Below are positions 45,632-54,368 of a DNA stretch of 64,000 nucleotides, piece after piece; within the stretch, counting starts at the first letter, position 1; the number at the start of each line of letters is the position of its first letter. The notes below the pieces were generated by a model that saw only the letters and a list, made by a program, of their open reading frames with translations, was not told where the DNA came from and did not search any database. Location: positions 62,001 to 126,000 of the forward strand of contig NZ_AVPS01000007.1 of the NCBI RefSeq assembly GCF_000768345.1, read 5' to 3'. The position numbers were made by a program, and so were the translations under genes. This DNA is from Lysobacter concretionis Ko07 = DSM 16239. GTDB taxonomy: Bacteria; Pseudomonadota; Gammaproteobacteria; Xanthomonadales; Xanthomonadaceae.

Positions 45632-46633
45632 TCAGGTTCCAAGGAAAGTCTCGTTGAAGGCCTTGCGCGCGGCGCGCAGCGACAGCGCATCGCGGTCGAT
45701 GTAGCTGACCAGCCGGTTGAGGGCGTAATCGCCGCCGATGTGGTCGTCGACCCATTCCGCATCGTCGACCCGGATCAGCTGCTCGCAGGCGGCCTGGGGA
45801 TCGAGCGCCGCCTGCAGGGTGCGCCCATCGGCACCGTTGAAGCCGAGCAGCAGCTGTGGACCGACATCGCCGGCCGCATTGCCGTCGCGGAGCAGCAACG
45901 CCAGCTCGAAGTCGGCACGACCGATGAAGCCGCTGACCAGGTCGAGCCAGAACGCGGCCACCAGCGGCCGGTACAGCGGGTCGCGCGGCAGCGGCAGCGC
46001 CAGGCCCTTGTCGACCTGCGCCGGCCCGCCCGCCAGCACCGGCTGCAACAGCAGGCCCAGCGCGGGCAACAACCGGCGCAGGCGCAACGCCGGATGGCCG
46101 GACTGGCGCAGCAGCGTCTGCAATGCGCCGAGGTCCTGCAGCTCGATGAAATCGTCGAACGGCGCATCATGGAACTGTGCATCGGCCACCACCGTGAACC
46201 GGCCATCGGCCAGCGTGCGCAGCGGCTCGGTGGCGTCCTCGGCGGTGACCGCCAGCCCGGCGTTGCGCGCCAGTCCGGCCCACAGCCTCGACAGGGCCAG
46301 CGGGCTGCGGCCGATGAAGGCCAGCGGCCGGGCGACCTCGAAACGGGTCGCGGCGAGGAACGGAAACCGGCGCTGCGAACTGTCCCGCCCGGGCAGGAAA
46401 TGGCCGGCGATCACCGACCGGCTGCGCGATCCGAGAAACGCGAAATGCAGCGGCGGCGCGTCGTCATACAGACGCTTCCAGCCCGGATCGCGGGCCAGCA
46501 GTTCCAGCCCCTGGCCGGCCCAGCGGTCCAGCAGCGCCATCAACTGCTGGCTCTCCGGGGCACGCACGAAATCCGCGCGGCTGGGCAACTTGCCGAAATA
46601 GCCGACCGGGCACGCCGTCTCCGCCGCAACCAT
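45632..46633 (-). CDS. tagF: T6SS-associated protein TagF
   Basis: TagF (DUF2094), 333 residues. The N-terminal TagF domain has GYFGKLPSRADFVRAPESQQ, WAGQGLELLARDP and FPFLAATRFEVAR. In Pseudomonas TagF is a post-translational repressor of T6SS assembly. The C-terminal part (residues 180-330) is a separate domain of unknown fold, with LALPLPRDPLYRPLVAAFWL. The ATG overlaps the tssM stop by one base (TGATG). Confidence 0.88.
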   Translation of the reverse strand: MVAAETACPVGYFGKLPSRADFVRAPESQQLMALLDRWAGQGLELLARDPGWKRLYDDAPPLHFAFLGSRSRSVIAGHFLPGRDSSQRRFPFLAATRFEVARPLAFIGRSPLALSRLWAGLARNAGLAVTAEDATEPLRTLADGRFTVVADAQFHDAPFDDFIELQDLGALQTLLRQSGHPALRLRRLLPALGLLLQPVLAGGPAQVDKGLALPLPRDPLYRPLVAAFWLDLVSGFIGRADFELALLLRDGNAAGDVGPQLLLGFNGADGRTLQAALDPQAACEQLIRVDDAEWVDDHIGGDYALNRLVSYIDRDALSLRAARKAFNETFLGT

Positions 46634-49600
46634 CACGGTGCCTCCGACGAGGTGGCGGTCGCACCGGAGGCTCCGCTGTCCGTCGGCGGGGCAGTGCCGG
46701 CGACGGTCAGCGGCAGCTTCAGGCCCAGCGAATCGTTCGCGCCGGCATTGGGCTGGACCACGCTGACGATGCGCAGCTCGACCGCCACCTCGGCCCCGTC
46801 GCGGTTCCAGTCCAACCGGTAGTGCTGTTTGCCCAGCACGGTCTTGCTGGCTGCATCGAACATCGCCGAAGTCGCCGCGTCGCCCACGGCATTGAACACC
46901 TCCACATCGCGGCCGTCGCCGGTGACCGCGCTGATCCGCACGCCCGGCACGCCCTGCCCGGGCAGCTGGAAGGTGTGCCACTGCGGCGGGGTGTTGCGGT
47001 AGCGCAATTGCTGGCCGTCAATCGCGAAGGTGTACTCGCGCCCCTGCGCGGCCAGCGGCAGCACCTGGAACACCATCGTCGGACCTTCCCCGGCCGCGCC
47101 GGCACCGACCCAGCGGCCATAGCCGGCCACCAGTGCGGGCTGCAGATTGATGCCGATGTCGGCCCACTGGCGCGGCGTCAACGCGGTGCCGCGCCGGATC
47201 ACCAGAGAGCCGAGTGCGGACTGGCCAAACTTCGCGATCGCGCCTTGCGGCCCGAAGATCTGTTCGATGTCACCACGGGCGGCCTCGACCGTGGCATCCG
47301 GCGCGTACGGGTACTTCTGTCCGATGCCGCTCTCAAACGGTTGCCGGACCTGCGCCGTCCAGGTCCGGTTGATCTCGTCCTCGGTCGGACGCACCAGCGC
47401 GGCGAAGCTCTGGATCAGCGGGCGCAGCAGCAACGGGCGCAGGGTGACGCGCTGGTCCTCGGCCAGGCCGTTGAGCATCTGCTCGTCCACCAGCTTGAGG
47501 GCAGCGGCGAGCTCGGAACCCTCGCCGTCGAGGGTCTGCTGCATCAACTGGCGCGCGCCTGGACCCGGATCGCCCTGGCTCTTGATCGCGTTGAACCGGC
47601 TGCGCACCTTGCCCAGCGCATCGAAGTACTGCGTCAGCAGGGCTGGGCCACCGTCACGTGCGCGCAGCAGCTGGGCCAGGCCGGCGAACCGCTGGCCGAT
47701 CGGGCCGGCCTCGACCGCCACCTGCCGGCCGGCCTGCCGCCCGGCCGGCGAATCGGCGGCCAGGGCGGTCGCGGTCGGATGGCGGCGCAGGATCACCCGG
47801 TTGAACCAGCCCGCGATGCCGCGGCGGGCCTCGTCGGCGGTGGTGTTCGCAACCGGGTTGTCCCACACCGTCTCGTGGTTGACCGCCTCCAGCAGCACCC
47901 GCAGCGGCGAGTGGATCGGGTCGCCAAGCCGGTCCATCTGCGCCACCGCGTCATCGAAGTTGTCGAAGCGCGCCACGCTGACGCCCTGCAGGAAGCGGCC
48001 CCACTCGCGCGCGTAATCGGCCTTGTACAGCGCAGTGAGTTCCCGCGCGATGTGCTGCGGGCTGCCGGCCAGGGTCAGGTCGTTCTGCACCGTCGCCTCC
48101 AGCACCCAGTCGGTGCTGCTCAGCTCGGTGTTCGCCGCCTCGCGGATCGCCCCGGCGACGTAGTCCTCCCACGCCTCGCGGGTGAAGGTGCCGGGAATCT
48201 GGTGGCTGCCGGTCACCGCGCCGGCGGACACCTTGTCGCCCAGCAGCCCGGCCACCGTGACCGGACTGAACCGGGTCGCCGCGCGCGAGGTGATCTGGGC
48301 GTACACGCGGTCGCGCGCCGGGGTGCCCTTCATGACCTGCCGGAGCGCCAGCCGGCTGTCGTCGACCAGGCTGTAGGTGAGCTCCAGTTGCGGCCAGTCC
48401 GGATCGGCCGATTGCTGCACGTGGAAGGTCATCAATCGTCCGGCGGCGCGCAGCATCTCCTCGCGGGTCATCGCGCCGCGGTTGGCCTCCAGCCAGCCGC
48501 GCCAGAACCGGGTCAGCTGGTCGCTGAGGTGGGTGCTTTCCACCCGCGTGCGGTCGCCCAGCATCAGGTAGGTCTTGAGCGCGTTGTAGGCGTCCTGCGA
48601 GTCGGTCGGCGAGGCGTCCTCGTACAGGCGCGGGTTGTCGCGGGCGGCGGGTTCGGGTGTCTTGCTCGCGGCCGCGGTACCGGTCATGGCGGGCGGACGC
48701 AATTCGCCGCGGTGGGCCACGACCTGGGCCAGGTAGCTTTCCAGCTTGCCTGCCACCGGTGCCAGCATCAGTTGGCGCATGCCGTGGAAATACTCCTGGC
48801 GCAGCTTGGCCTCCACCGCTTCGCCCTGGTACAGGCCCAACCCCAGGCTGAGCGGATGCCCGTTGCGATGCCGCTGCAGCTGCTCCAGTCGCTCCTGCAC
48901 CACCAGCAGCGCCTGGATGCGCGATTGCAGGTCGACCCGGTCGGCCTGCAGTGCGATCGCCTTGTCGAGGTCGGCGGTGGCGTCGGCGACCAGTTGCTGG
49001 TTGCCGGTGTACGACCAGGTCCAGCTGGCCAGGGCGACGCCCAGTGCGGCGACCGCACCGAAGAAGGCCGCATACCGCAGCCGGGTACGTCCCGGGCTGG
49101 TGTACTGCCGGACCAGTTGCCGGTCGGCAAAGATCACCTTGCGGAACAGGCCGAGCAGGAAATGGCTGCTGTCGGCGGCCGGCAACGCCTCGTCGGCACG
49201 GGCATCGCCGGCCAGGCCGAACTGGCGCGCGACCCGCTCCGACGTGGGCTGCACGGTCACGCCTTCCTGCAAGGCACTGGTGAAATAGAAGCCACGGAAC
49301 ACCGGCTTGAACTGGTAGGGGTTCTCCTCGAACAGGGTCGCGATGAACGTCCGCAGCGCCGGTTTGATGCCGGCGAACTCCATCGGCATCGTCAGCAGAC
49401 CCGGCCCGATCTGGCGACCGCGTGTCATCGCCATCTGCGACAGGGCCATCTCGCGCAGGCCGTCGCACAGCTCGTCGAAATGGCGGTCGAACGCTTCCAG
49501 CGCATCACCACGGTCGGCGGCGTCAGCCGGTTTTCCCGCGGCGTAGGGCAACGTCGCGCCCCAGGCGTTCTCGCGTTCGGACGGGTCGAGGCCGCGGAAG

Positions 49601-50418
49601 AACTCGCTGAAACCGTTGATCAGGTCGGCCTTGGTGAACACCACGTACACCGGTGCATGCACTTCCAGCCGCTCGGTCAACTCCTGCACGCGCTGGCGCA
49701 GGTTCTTGGCCAGGTCGATCGCGAACTCCGGCTTGCTGCCCGACAGCTCGGCGATCGAGGCGGCAATCAGGATGCCGTTGATCGGCGCGCGCGGCCGGTG
49801 TTTTTTCAGCAGGTCGAGGAAGGTCAGCCATTCCAGCCGGTCCTCGGCACTGACCGAGTAGCGGCCGGCGGTGTCCAGCACGATGCCTTCGGTGGTGAAG
49901 TACCAGTCGCAGTTGCGGGTCCCGCCGAGGCCGTGGATAACATTGCTGCGGCTGTCCTGGAACGGGAAGCGCAAGCCGGAATTGAGGATCGCGGTGCTCT
50001 TGCCGGCCGCGGGGTTGCCGATGATCACGTACCACGGCAGTTCGTACAGCGCGGCGCTGCCCTTCAACTGGCCCAGCCGGGACGACTGGATCGCCTTGAC
50101 CGCCTCGCCCATGCGCTCGCGCAGCACCTCCGCATCGGCGCGCGCGGCCGGCTTGGCGCTGGCGACCGCGAGGTCCGCGTGCTCGGCGACCATGCCGTCC
50201 AGCCGCTTGCCGGCGCGAGCCCCCTTGAGCTCGCGCGCAACCAGCACGAGCAGCCACACCAGCAACGCGACCGCCGCCGCGACCAGCAAGCCACCGCCCG
50301 TCGCCAGCAGGGTGTCCACGCCGACATACGCGACCACCGCCGCGACGACGACCGCGAGCGCGGCCAACACGCGGTAGTCCATCAGCCAGTAACGAAGGTT
50401 CATCCAGAAACTGCTCAT
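46633..50418 (-). CDS. tssM: T6SS inner-membrane protein TssM (IcmF)
   Basis: TssM, 1261 residues. Two helices near residues 17-33 and 40-61 anchor it; a Walker A site GNPAAGKST at 134-142 and LDTAGRY mark the IcmF GTPase-like domain. A third membrane helix (AFFGAVAALGVALASWTW, near 447-465) leads to the long periplasmic part ending in the beta-sandwich that contacts TssJ. The N-terminus MSSFWMNLRYWLMDYR fits, with AGGGATG upstream. Its partner genes tssJ-K-L lie about 35 kb away. Full length. Confidence 0.97.
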   Translation of the reverse strand: MSSFWMNLRYWLMDYRVLAALAVVVAAVVAYVGVDTLLATGGGLLVAAAVALLVWLLVLVARELKGARAGKRLDGMVAEHADLAVASAKPAARADAEVLRERMGEAVKAIQSSRLGQLKGSAALYELPWYVIIGNPAAGKSTAILNSGLRFPFQDSRSNVIHGLGGTRNCDWYFTTEGIVLDTAGRYSVSAEDRLEWLTFLDLLKKHRPRAPINGILIAASIAELSGSKPEFAIDLAKNLRQRVQELTERLEVHAPVYVVFTKADLINGFSEFFRGLDPSERENAWGATLPYAAGKPADAADRGDALEAFDRHFDELCDGLREMALSQMAMTRGRQIGPGLLTMPMEFAGIKPALRTFIATLFEENPYQFKPVFRGFYFTSALQEGVTVQPTSERVARQFGLAGDARADEALPAADSSHFLLGLFRKVIFADRQLVRQYTSPGRTRLRYAAFFGAVAALGVALASWTWSYTGNQQLVADATADLDKAIALQADRVDLQSRIQALLVVQERLEQLQRHRNGHPLSLGLGLYQGEAVEAKLRQEYFHGMRQLMLAPVAGKLESYLAQVVAHRGELRPPAMTGTAAASKTPEPAARDNPRLYEDASPTDSQDAYNALKTYLMLGDRTRVESTHLSDQLTRFWRGWLEANRGAMTREEMLRAAGRLMTFHVQQSADPDWPQLELTYSLVDDSRLALRQVMKGTPARDRVYAQITSRAATRFSPVTVAGLLGDKVSAGAVTGSHQIPGTFTREAWEDYVAGAIREAANTELSSTDWVLEATVQNDLTLAGSPQHIARELTALYKADYAREWGRFLQGVSVARFDNFDDAVAQMDRLGDPIHSPLRVLLEAVNHETVWDNPVANTTADEARRGIAGWFNRVILRRHPTATALAADSPAGRQAGRQVAVEAGPIGQRFAGLAQLLRARDGGPALLTQYFDALGKVRSRFNAIKSQGDPGPGARQLMQQTLDGEGSELAAALKLVDEQMLNGLAEDQRVTLRPLLLRPLIQSFAALVRPTEDEINRTWTAQVRQPFESGIGQKYPYAPDATVEAARGDIEQIFGPQGAIAKFGQSALGSLVIRRGTALTPRQWADIGINLQPALVAGYGRWVGAGAAGEGPTMVFQVLPLAAQGREYTFAIDGQQLRYRNTPPQWHTFQLPGQGVPGVRISAVTGDGRDVEVFNAVGDAATSAMFDAASKTVLGKQHYRLDWNRDGAEVAVELRIVSVVQPNAGANDSLGLKLPLTVAGTAPPTDSGASGATATSSEAP

Positions 50419-50434
50419 CGGTACATCCCTGTCA

Positions 50435-51976
50435 TCAAGCGATCGCCGCCGTGGCGGCAGCAGAAACATCGGCCGGGGCGCTGTCGGCCGCGGGACAACC
50501 GCGCCGGTTTTCAGCGGTCACCGGCGGTGGCGGTGGCGATATCGCCAGCGCGAAACGCGCATCGCGGTCGGCCACGCTCACCGCGAGCGCGGGGGCGCCA
50601 TCGGCGGCGACCTGCGCGGCGGCGGCCGCAAGCAACGCCAGCGGTGCGACCGCGCCGGTCTCCCCGCATGCCAGGCCAAGATGCCGCGCGTCACCGATGG
50701 GCTCCAATTCCGGCAACGTCGCCGCGATCGCCCCGGCGATCTCGATCGAGCGGCTGGGCCGGTGGTCGGCGTCGATGAACACCAGCGCCATCGGTGCGAC
50801 CGCCGATCCGACGACCGCCATCGCGCGTTGCAGCAACGCCGCCAACTGCCGGCTGGCGGCACGTCCGCGGCCGGCCGGCGCCTGCAGCAGCCGATGCAGG
50901 CGCAGTGGCGGGACGCCTGCGGTATCGATCGCCGGGCGCTGACCGGACAGCAGCAGCCCCGCCGCGCCTTCGCCCGGAATCAGGCCCTCGGGGTGGCCGC
51001 TGACCAGCAGTTCGTGGCGGGCGTCGAATCGCTCGATGCCCTCCGCAGTCACCAGCGAATGGGAGGACAGCAGCAGGTGGACGTCGTGACCACGGTCCCC
51101 GTCGCGCGTCGGCGCAAGCCGGTCCAGCAGCTGCCAGACTTCGGCGCCGGCGCTTACCGGGATCGCCTTGATATCCACCTGGGCACCGTCGAAACCGGTC
51201 ACGCCTGCCTTGTCGCGCAGCCATGCCACACACGCCGTACGCACGGACCCAGGCCAGTCCGCCGGCAGCAGGAGCCACACCCGCAGCGGGGACGCAACCG
51301 GCACGGGGGCGACGGCGCGGGCGGAACGGGAGTGGTGCATCGCATGCGGATGCAGGCCGCGATCGCCGGGTGCCGACGGCGGTTCTTCGTGATCCGGGGG
51401 CAGCGCCGCATACAGCAGGTCCTCGGCGACCGGATCGAGCAGTGCGATCGCGCGCTGCTGCTCCGGGGAGAAGAGGTGATCGAACACGCGCGGGTCGGGC
51501 AGCACCCTCCGCAGCGCCGCCTGCGTGGCCGCCGGATCGACACCGTCGACGCCGGCCGCGAACACCGGCAGGCCGTCACGGTCGCGCAGGGTCGGATGCA
51601 GGCCGGGCCGGTCCGGCTGCGCCAGGGCTTGCGCCAGCACCTGGCCACTGTCGCCGGCACGCATCCACACGGCGCTGGCGAGCAGGTAAAGCACGCGATC
51701 GTCTTCCCGCAGGGCGTCATCGGCAGCGGCAGCCATGGCATCGCCCGCTTCCTCGGCAGGCGGCGGCAGGCGGCACGTCTTCGCACGCTGTCGCCGCCGT
51801 CGCGCCAGCACGAATCCGCCGATCAGCAGCAGCGGCAGGCCGAGCAGGCACACGGCGAGGTCGCCCACGGTCGGAGTGGCACCGCTGGCGCGCCAGTACA
51901 GCACCACCGCCAACCACACCGCGCCGAAAGCGAGCAGCCCGCCCAGCAGACCGCGAATGATTGTCCCCGTCTTCAT
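50435..51976 (-). CDS. T6SS-locus membrane protein with degenerate ketosynthase-like domain
   Basis: A 513-residue protein with two transmembrane helices (about 5-27 and 37-59) and a large soluble part. The region from about 300 to 480 follows the beta-ketoacyl synthase C-terminal half: SHSLVTAEGIERF (306-316), then GLIPGEGAAGLLLS (331-344, like the GEGAGALVLE loop). IDADHRPS (401-408) stands where NAHGTST belongs and GETGAVA (438-444) where GHLLGAAG belongs. Neither catalytic His survives in its motif, and no Cys motif is seen, so it is probably non-enzymatic. Its start overlaps the PAAR frame's stop, and tssM follows 16 bp on. The fold assignment is my reading of motifs, not a search result. 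Confidence 0.65.
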   Translation of the reverse strand: MKTGTIIRGLLGGLLAFGAVWLAVVLYWRASGATPTVGDLAVCLLGLPLLLIGGFVLARRRRQRAKTCRLPPPAEEAGDAMAAAADDALREDDRVLYLLASAVWMRAGDSGQVLAQALAQPDRPGLHPTLRDRDGLPVFAAGVDGVDPAATQAALRRVLPDPRVFDHLFSPEQQRAIALLDPVAEDLLYAALPPDHEEPPSAPGDRGLHPHAMHHSRSARAVAPVPVASPLRVWLLLPADWPGSVRTACVAWLRDKAGVTGFDGAQVDIKAIPVSAGAEVWQLLDRLAPTRDGDRGHDVHLLLSSHSLVTAEGIERFDARHELLVSGHPEGLIPGEGAAGLLLSGQRPAIDTAGVPPLRLHRLLQAPAGRGRAASRQLAALLQRAMAVVGSAVAPMALVFIDADHRPSRSIEIAGAIAATLPELEPIGDARHLGLACGETGAVAPLALLAAAAAQVAADGAPALAVSVADRDARFALAISPPPPPVTAENRRGCPAADSAPADVSAAATAAIA

Positions 51977-52262
51977 TGCCCCGTCCCTGGTGCCACGTTG
52001 AATCCTCCTTCCCTGGCGGCTGCCGCCCCGCACCGACGACGGCCTGTCGTCGCCGGGCACATGACTATCGCGGATCTCCGAACCCCTGCGACTGCCGGCA
52101 CGACCGCCACGCCGCCGCGCCAGCGGTCCTGTCGCCGCCGCGTGCGACGGGTTGGGCGTCGATGTCGGTGACCAGCGAGGAGAACCCCGTCGACCGCACT
52201 CCGACAGCCACGACTCCGCCGGGATCGATCCTGCCGCCGACAACAATGAAGGGGTTCGACAT
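51973..52262 (-). pseudogene. PAAR-domain protein, frameshifted
   Basis: The frame from MSNPFIVVGGRIDPGGVVAV (65 codons, stop 52065) gives the first half of a PAAR domain: VTDIDAQPVARGGDR fits the PAAR consensus TDIDGKPVARVGDR. The usual Cys/His second half is missing in this frame. Short pieces of it reappear in other frames: VPGDDR, and then a CGAAAAREGGFNV tail whose stop overlaps the next gene's ATG. This suggests at least two frameshifts. A good AGGGAG sits 7 nt before the ATG. PAAR proteins sharpen the VgrG spike and recruit effectors. A real 65-residue protein or a sequencing error in GC-rich DNA are alternatives. Confidence 0.6.
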
Positions 52263-52382
52263 CGCCTTGCTCCCTGGCTGCGCCCGTCCGGGCTCCGCGG
52301 CTGTCCATGTGCCGCGCGCCACGATAGCAGGAGCGGGCCGGCGGTTTCACCCCGTTTCCGTGCCGGACCAGGGCGGCCGCGC

Positions 52383-53276
52383 TCAGTGCCCGGCTGCGCG
52401 ACGCGCGTGGCGGCAACGCGCCTTCATTTCCAGATGGACGTAATCCTTGAGGTTGCGCCAGCTGCCACCCCATTCCAGTCCCGCCTGGACCGCCAGCTCG
52501 CCGTACAGGGCATAGCCGCGCCGGGTCCACGCATCGCCCATGTCCCAGTGCAGCCGGCCGTCCCGATATAACGCGGCATCTACCGCGACACCGTATTGAT
52601 GGCAGCTCTGTCCGGCACCGGCGCGGGTCACACTGCCGCCTTGGCGGGCCAGCGCGGCTTGCCGTCCGGGGCTGCGATAGCCTTCGACCAGCACCATTTC
52701 ATAGCCATGCTGCTCGCGCATGACGCGGAAGATTGCCAGCACCCGCTGCCGGAAATCGGGATCGATCCGCTCCCAGCGGCGGTCGGCGCTGGCGATCGCC
52801 GCCGGCGCAACCACCGTGGAGATTGCCGCTGTGGTGCGCCGCCATTCCGCTTCGGCGGCCACGAAGACCGCCGGCGGCAAATCCGGCGGCGGCGCCAGAC
52901 GTTCGCCGCGAAGCAGCGCGATCACGTGATCGTCCGCAGCCACCACCGCATGGTCATCGAAACCGTCCAGCACGACCTGTTGCCGCGCCTGCAGGATCAG
53001 CAACGGCGGCACGATCAGCACCGGCACGATGCCGGCCAGCAGCCAGCGATGGCGTCGCAGGGAGCGGCCCACGCGGGCGGTCACTGCACCCAGTGCGCAC
53101 GATCCATCCGCCGCGCGGGCTCCGGCCCGTGACTGCCAGCGCGCCACCACCGCCCTCATCCGCGCGCGCAGCCGGTCGGCGTCGGCCCACACGCCATCGC
53201 GCGCGGCCGGGAACATGACCAGCCACGCGCCCAACGCCGCCACCGTGAAAAACACCGCCATCCATAGCGCGATCAT
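52383..53276 (-). CDS. Membrane-anchored M15 peptidoglycan peptidase, T6SS-linked
   Basis: A 297-residue protein with two transmembrane helices (about 4-20 and 79-97) and a C-terminal M15 domain. Zinc site: SCHQYGVAVD (225-233; His and Asp ligands) and VHLEM (His near 281), after EWGGSWRNLKD with the catalytic Glu. The pattern EWGG-W-x-D-x2-H is like CwlK and endolysin L-Ala-D-Glu or L,D-endopeptidases. T6SS loci of other genera carry a similar envelope-remodelling enzyme (TagX), so a role in opening the wall for T6SS assembly is inferred. ATG at 53276 has GAGG upstream. Confidence 0.82.
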   Translation of the reverse strand: MIALWMAVFFTVAALGAWLVMFPAARDGVWADADRLRARMRAVVARWQSRAGARAADGSCALGAVTARVGRSLRRHRWLLAGIVPVLIVPPLLILQARQQVVLDGFDDHAVVAADDHVIALLRGERLAPPPDLPPAVFVAAEAEWRRTTAAISTVVAPAAIASADRRWERIDPDFRQRVLAIFRVMREQHGYEMVLVEGYRSPGRQAALARQGGSVTRAGAGQSCHQYGVAVDAALYRDGRLHWDMGDAWTRRGYALYGELAVQAGLEWGGSWRNLKDYVHLEMKARCRHARRAAGH

Positions 53277-53443
53277 TGCCACCTCATCCGTGTCGGTCGC
53301 CCGGCTTCCCGCCTGACGACCGAATTGACGCCACTGTGGGCCCGTCGCAGAATGCCGGCGCAGGCTTTCCGGCCCGGATCAAACCCGATCACGCCGGATC
53401 GAAGCACACCAGCCGGATTGGACCGGCCCGGAAAGGAGTCCAG

Positions 53444-54316
53444 GTGGATCGGCAAGATGCCAAACCGCGTCGCCCCAGCCTGCTGGCCGGCGCACCCCGT
53501 CATGTCGCACCGGGCCCACCGTCGGCGCGGATCCTAGCAGACATGGATGGCGGCAAATCCGTCAAGACACCCGCACACCCACGTCGATGGCGCTGGGTAC
53601 CGGCTGCGCTCGCGCTGATGGCCTTAGGCCTGCTCGGCGCGAGCTGGTGGTCGCTGTCGCAGCAGGACGGGATCGACGCGCTTGCGGCTGAAAAGGCGGG
53701 CGACCGGGCGGCACCGGTGACCAGCGATACCGGTCCCGCCGCCGGACTCCGCGCAGCCACGATCATCGACGAGTCATCGCGGCGGGTCTGGGACGGTCCC
53801 GCCGGCTCCGGTGCGGGCGCGAACCCGCCAACCGCCGCTGCGGCGGACGCGACTGTGACCTCGCCCTTTGCCGGGATCGCCGCGGCCACGGCGGCGACCC
53901 GGGCGCTGCCGGCCGATACGGAAAACCCGTTTGTCGCGCCGACATCGCCCATCACCGTCCGCAGCAATCCGGCAACGCGAGCGCCACGATTGCCCGCCGC
54001 ACAAGCCGCCAGGCCGCGCGATGGAAGCGAGCCCGACCTCATCGCCACCTTGCTGCACAACATCCAGGCGCAGACCGGCGAAACCCCCAGCGGGCTGGAC
54101 ACCTTGATCCAGAAAATGCAGACCTCGACGGCGACGGAAGCGGCCGCGACGGACACCCGGGAGCACGGCCCTCGGACCGGCGCATTGCCGCGGTCGCAGC
54201 AGATCCAGGCCAATCTGCGCGAATGCCCGCCGCCCAATACCGCCAGAGGCCTCACGTGCCGGCAGGCGATCTGCGCTGTCTATGCGGGCCGCGACCCCGC
54301 CTGCCCGGCGCCCTGA
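53444..54316 (+). CDS. Membrane-anchored protein of unknown function, T6SS-linked
   Basis: A 290-residue protein from a GTG start chosen for its AAAGGAG 5 nt upstream; an ATG at 53543 is possible. One transmembrane helix (WVPAALALMALGLLGASWW) comes about 50 residues in. The middle is Ala/Pro/Thr-rich low-complexity sequence. The C-terminus is more ordered, with DLIATLLHNIQAQTG and a tail holding four Cys (LRECPPPNT, LTCRQAICAVYAGRDPAC) that could form two disulfides. It is divergent from the M15 peptidase. No known family recognised. Confidence 0.7.
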   Translation: MDRQDAKPRRPSLLAGAPRHVAPGPPSARILADMDGGKSVKTPAHPRRWRWVPAALALMALGLLGASWWSLSQQDGIDALAAEKAGDRAAPVTSDTGPAAGLRAATIIDESSRRVWDGPAGSGAGANPPTAAAADATVTSPFAGIAAATAATRALPADTENPFVAPTSPITVRSNPATRAPRLPAAQAARPRDGSEPDLIATLLHNIQAQTGETPSGLDTLIQKMQTSTATEAAATDTREHGPRTGALPRSQQIQANLRECPPPNTARGLTCRQAICAVYAGRDPACPAP

Positions 54317-54368
54317 TCAGGCCCGGCCGGGTCTACACATGGCTGCGGCAGTTGCCGGTTTGCGGCGG

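Noticed and set aside
46822-50778. Long open frame antisense to tssM
   Set aside because: Same shadow effect; it runs past gene borders and has no recognisable protein features.
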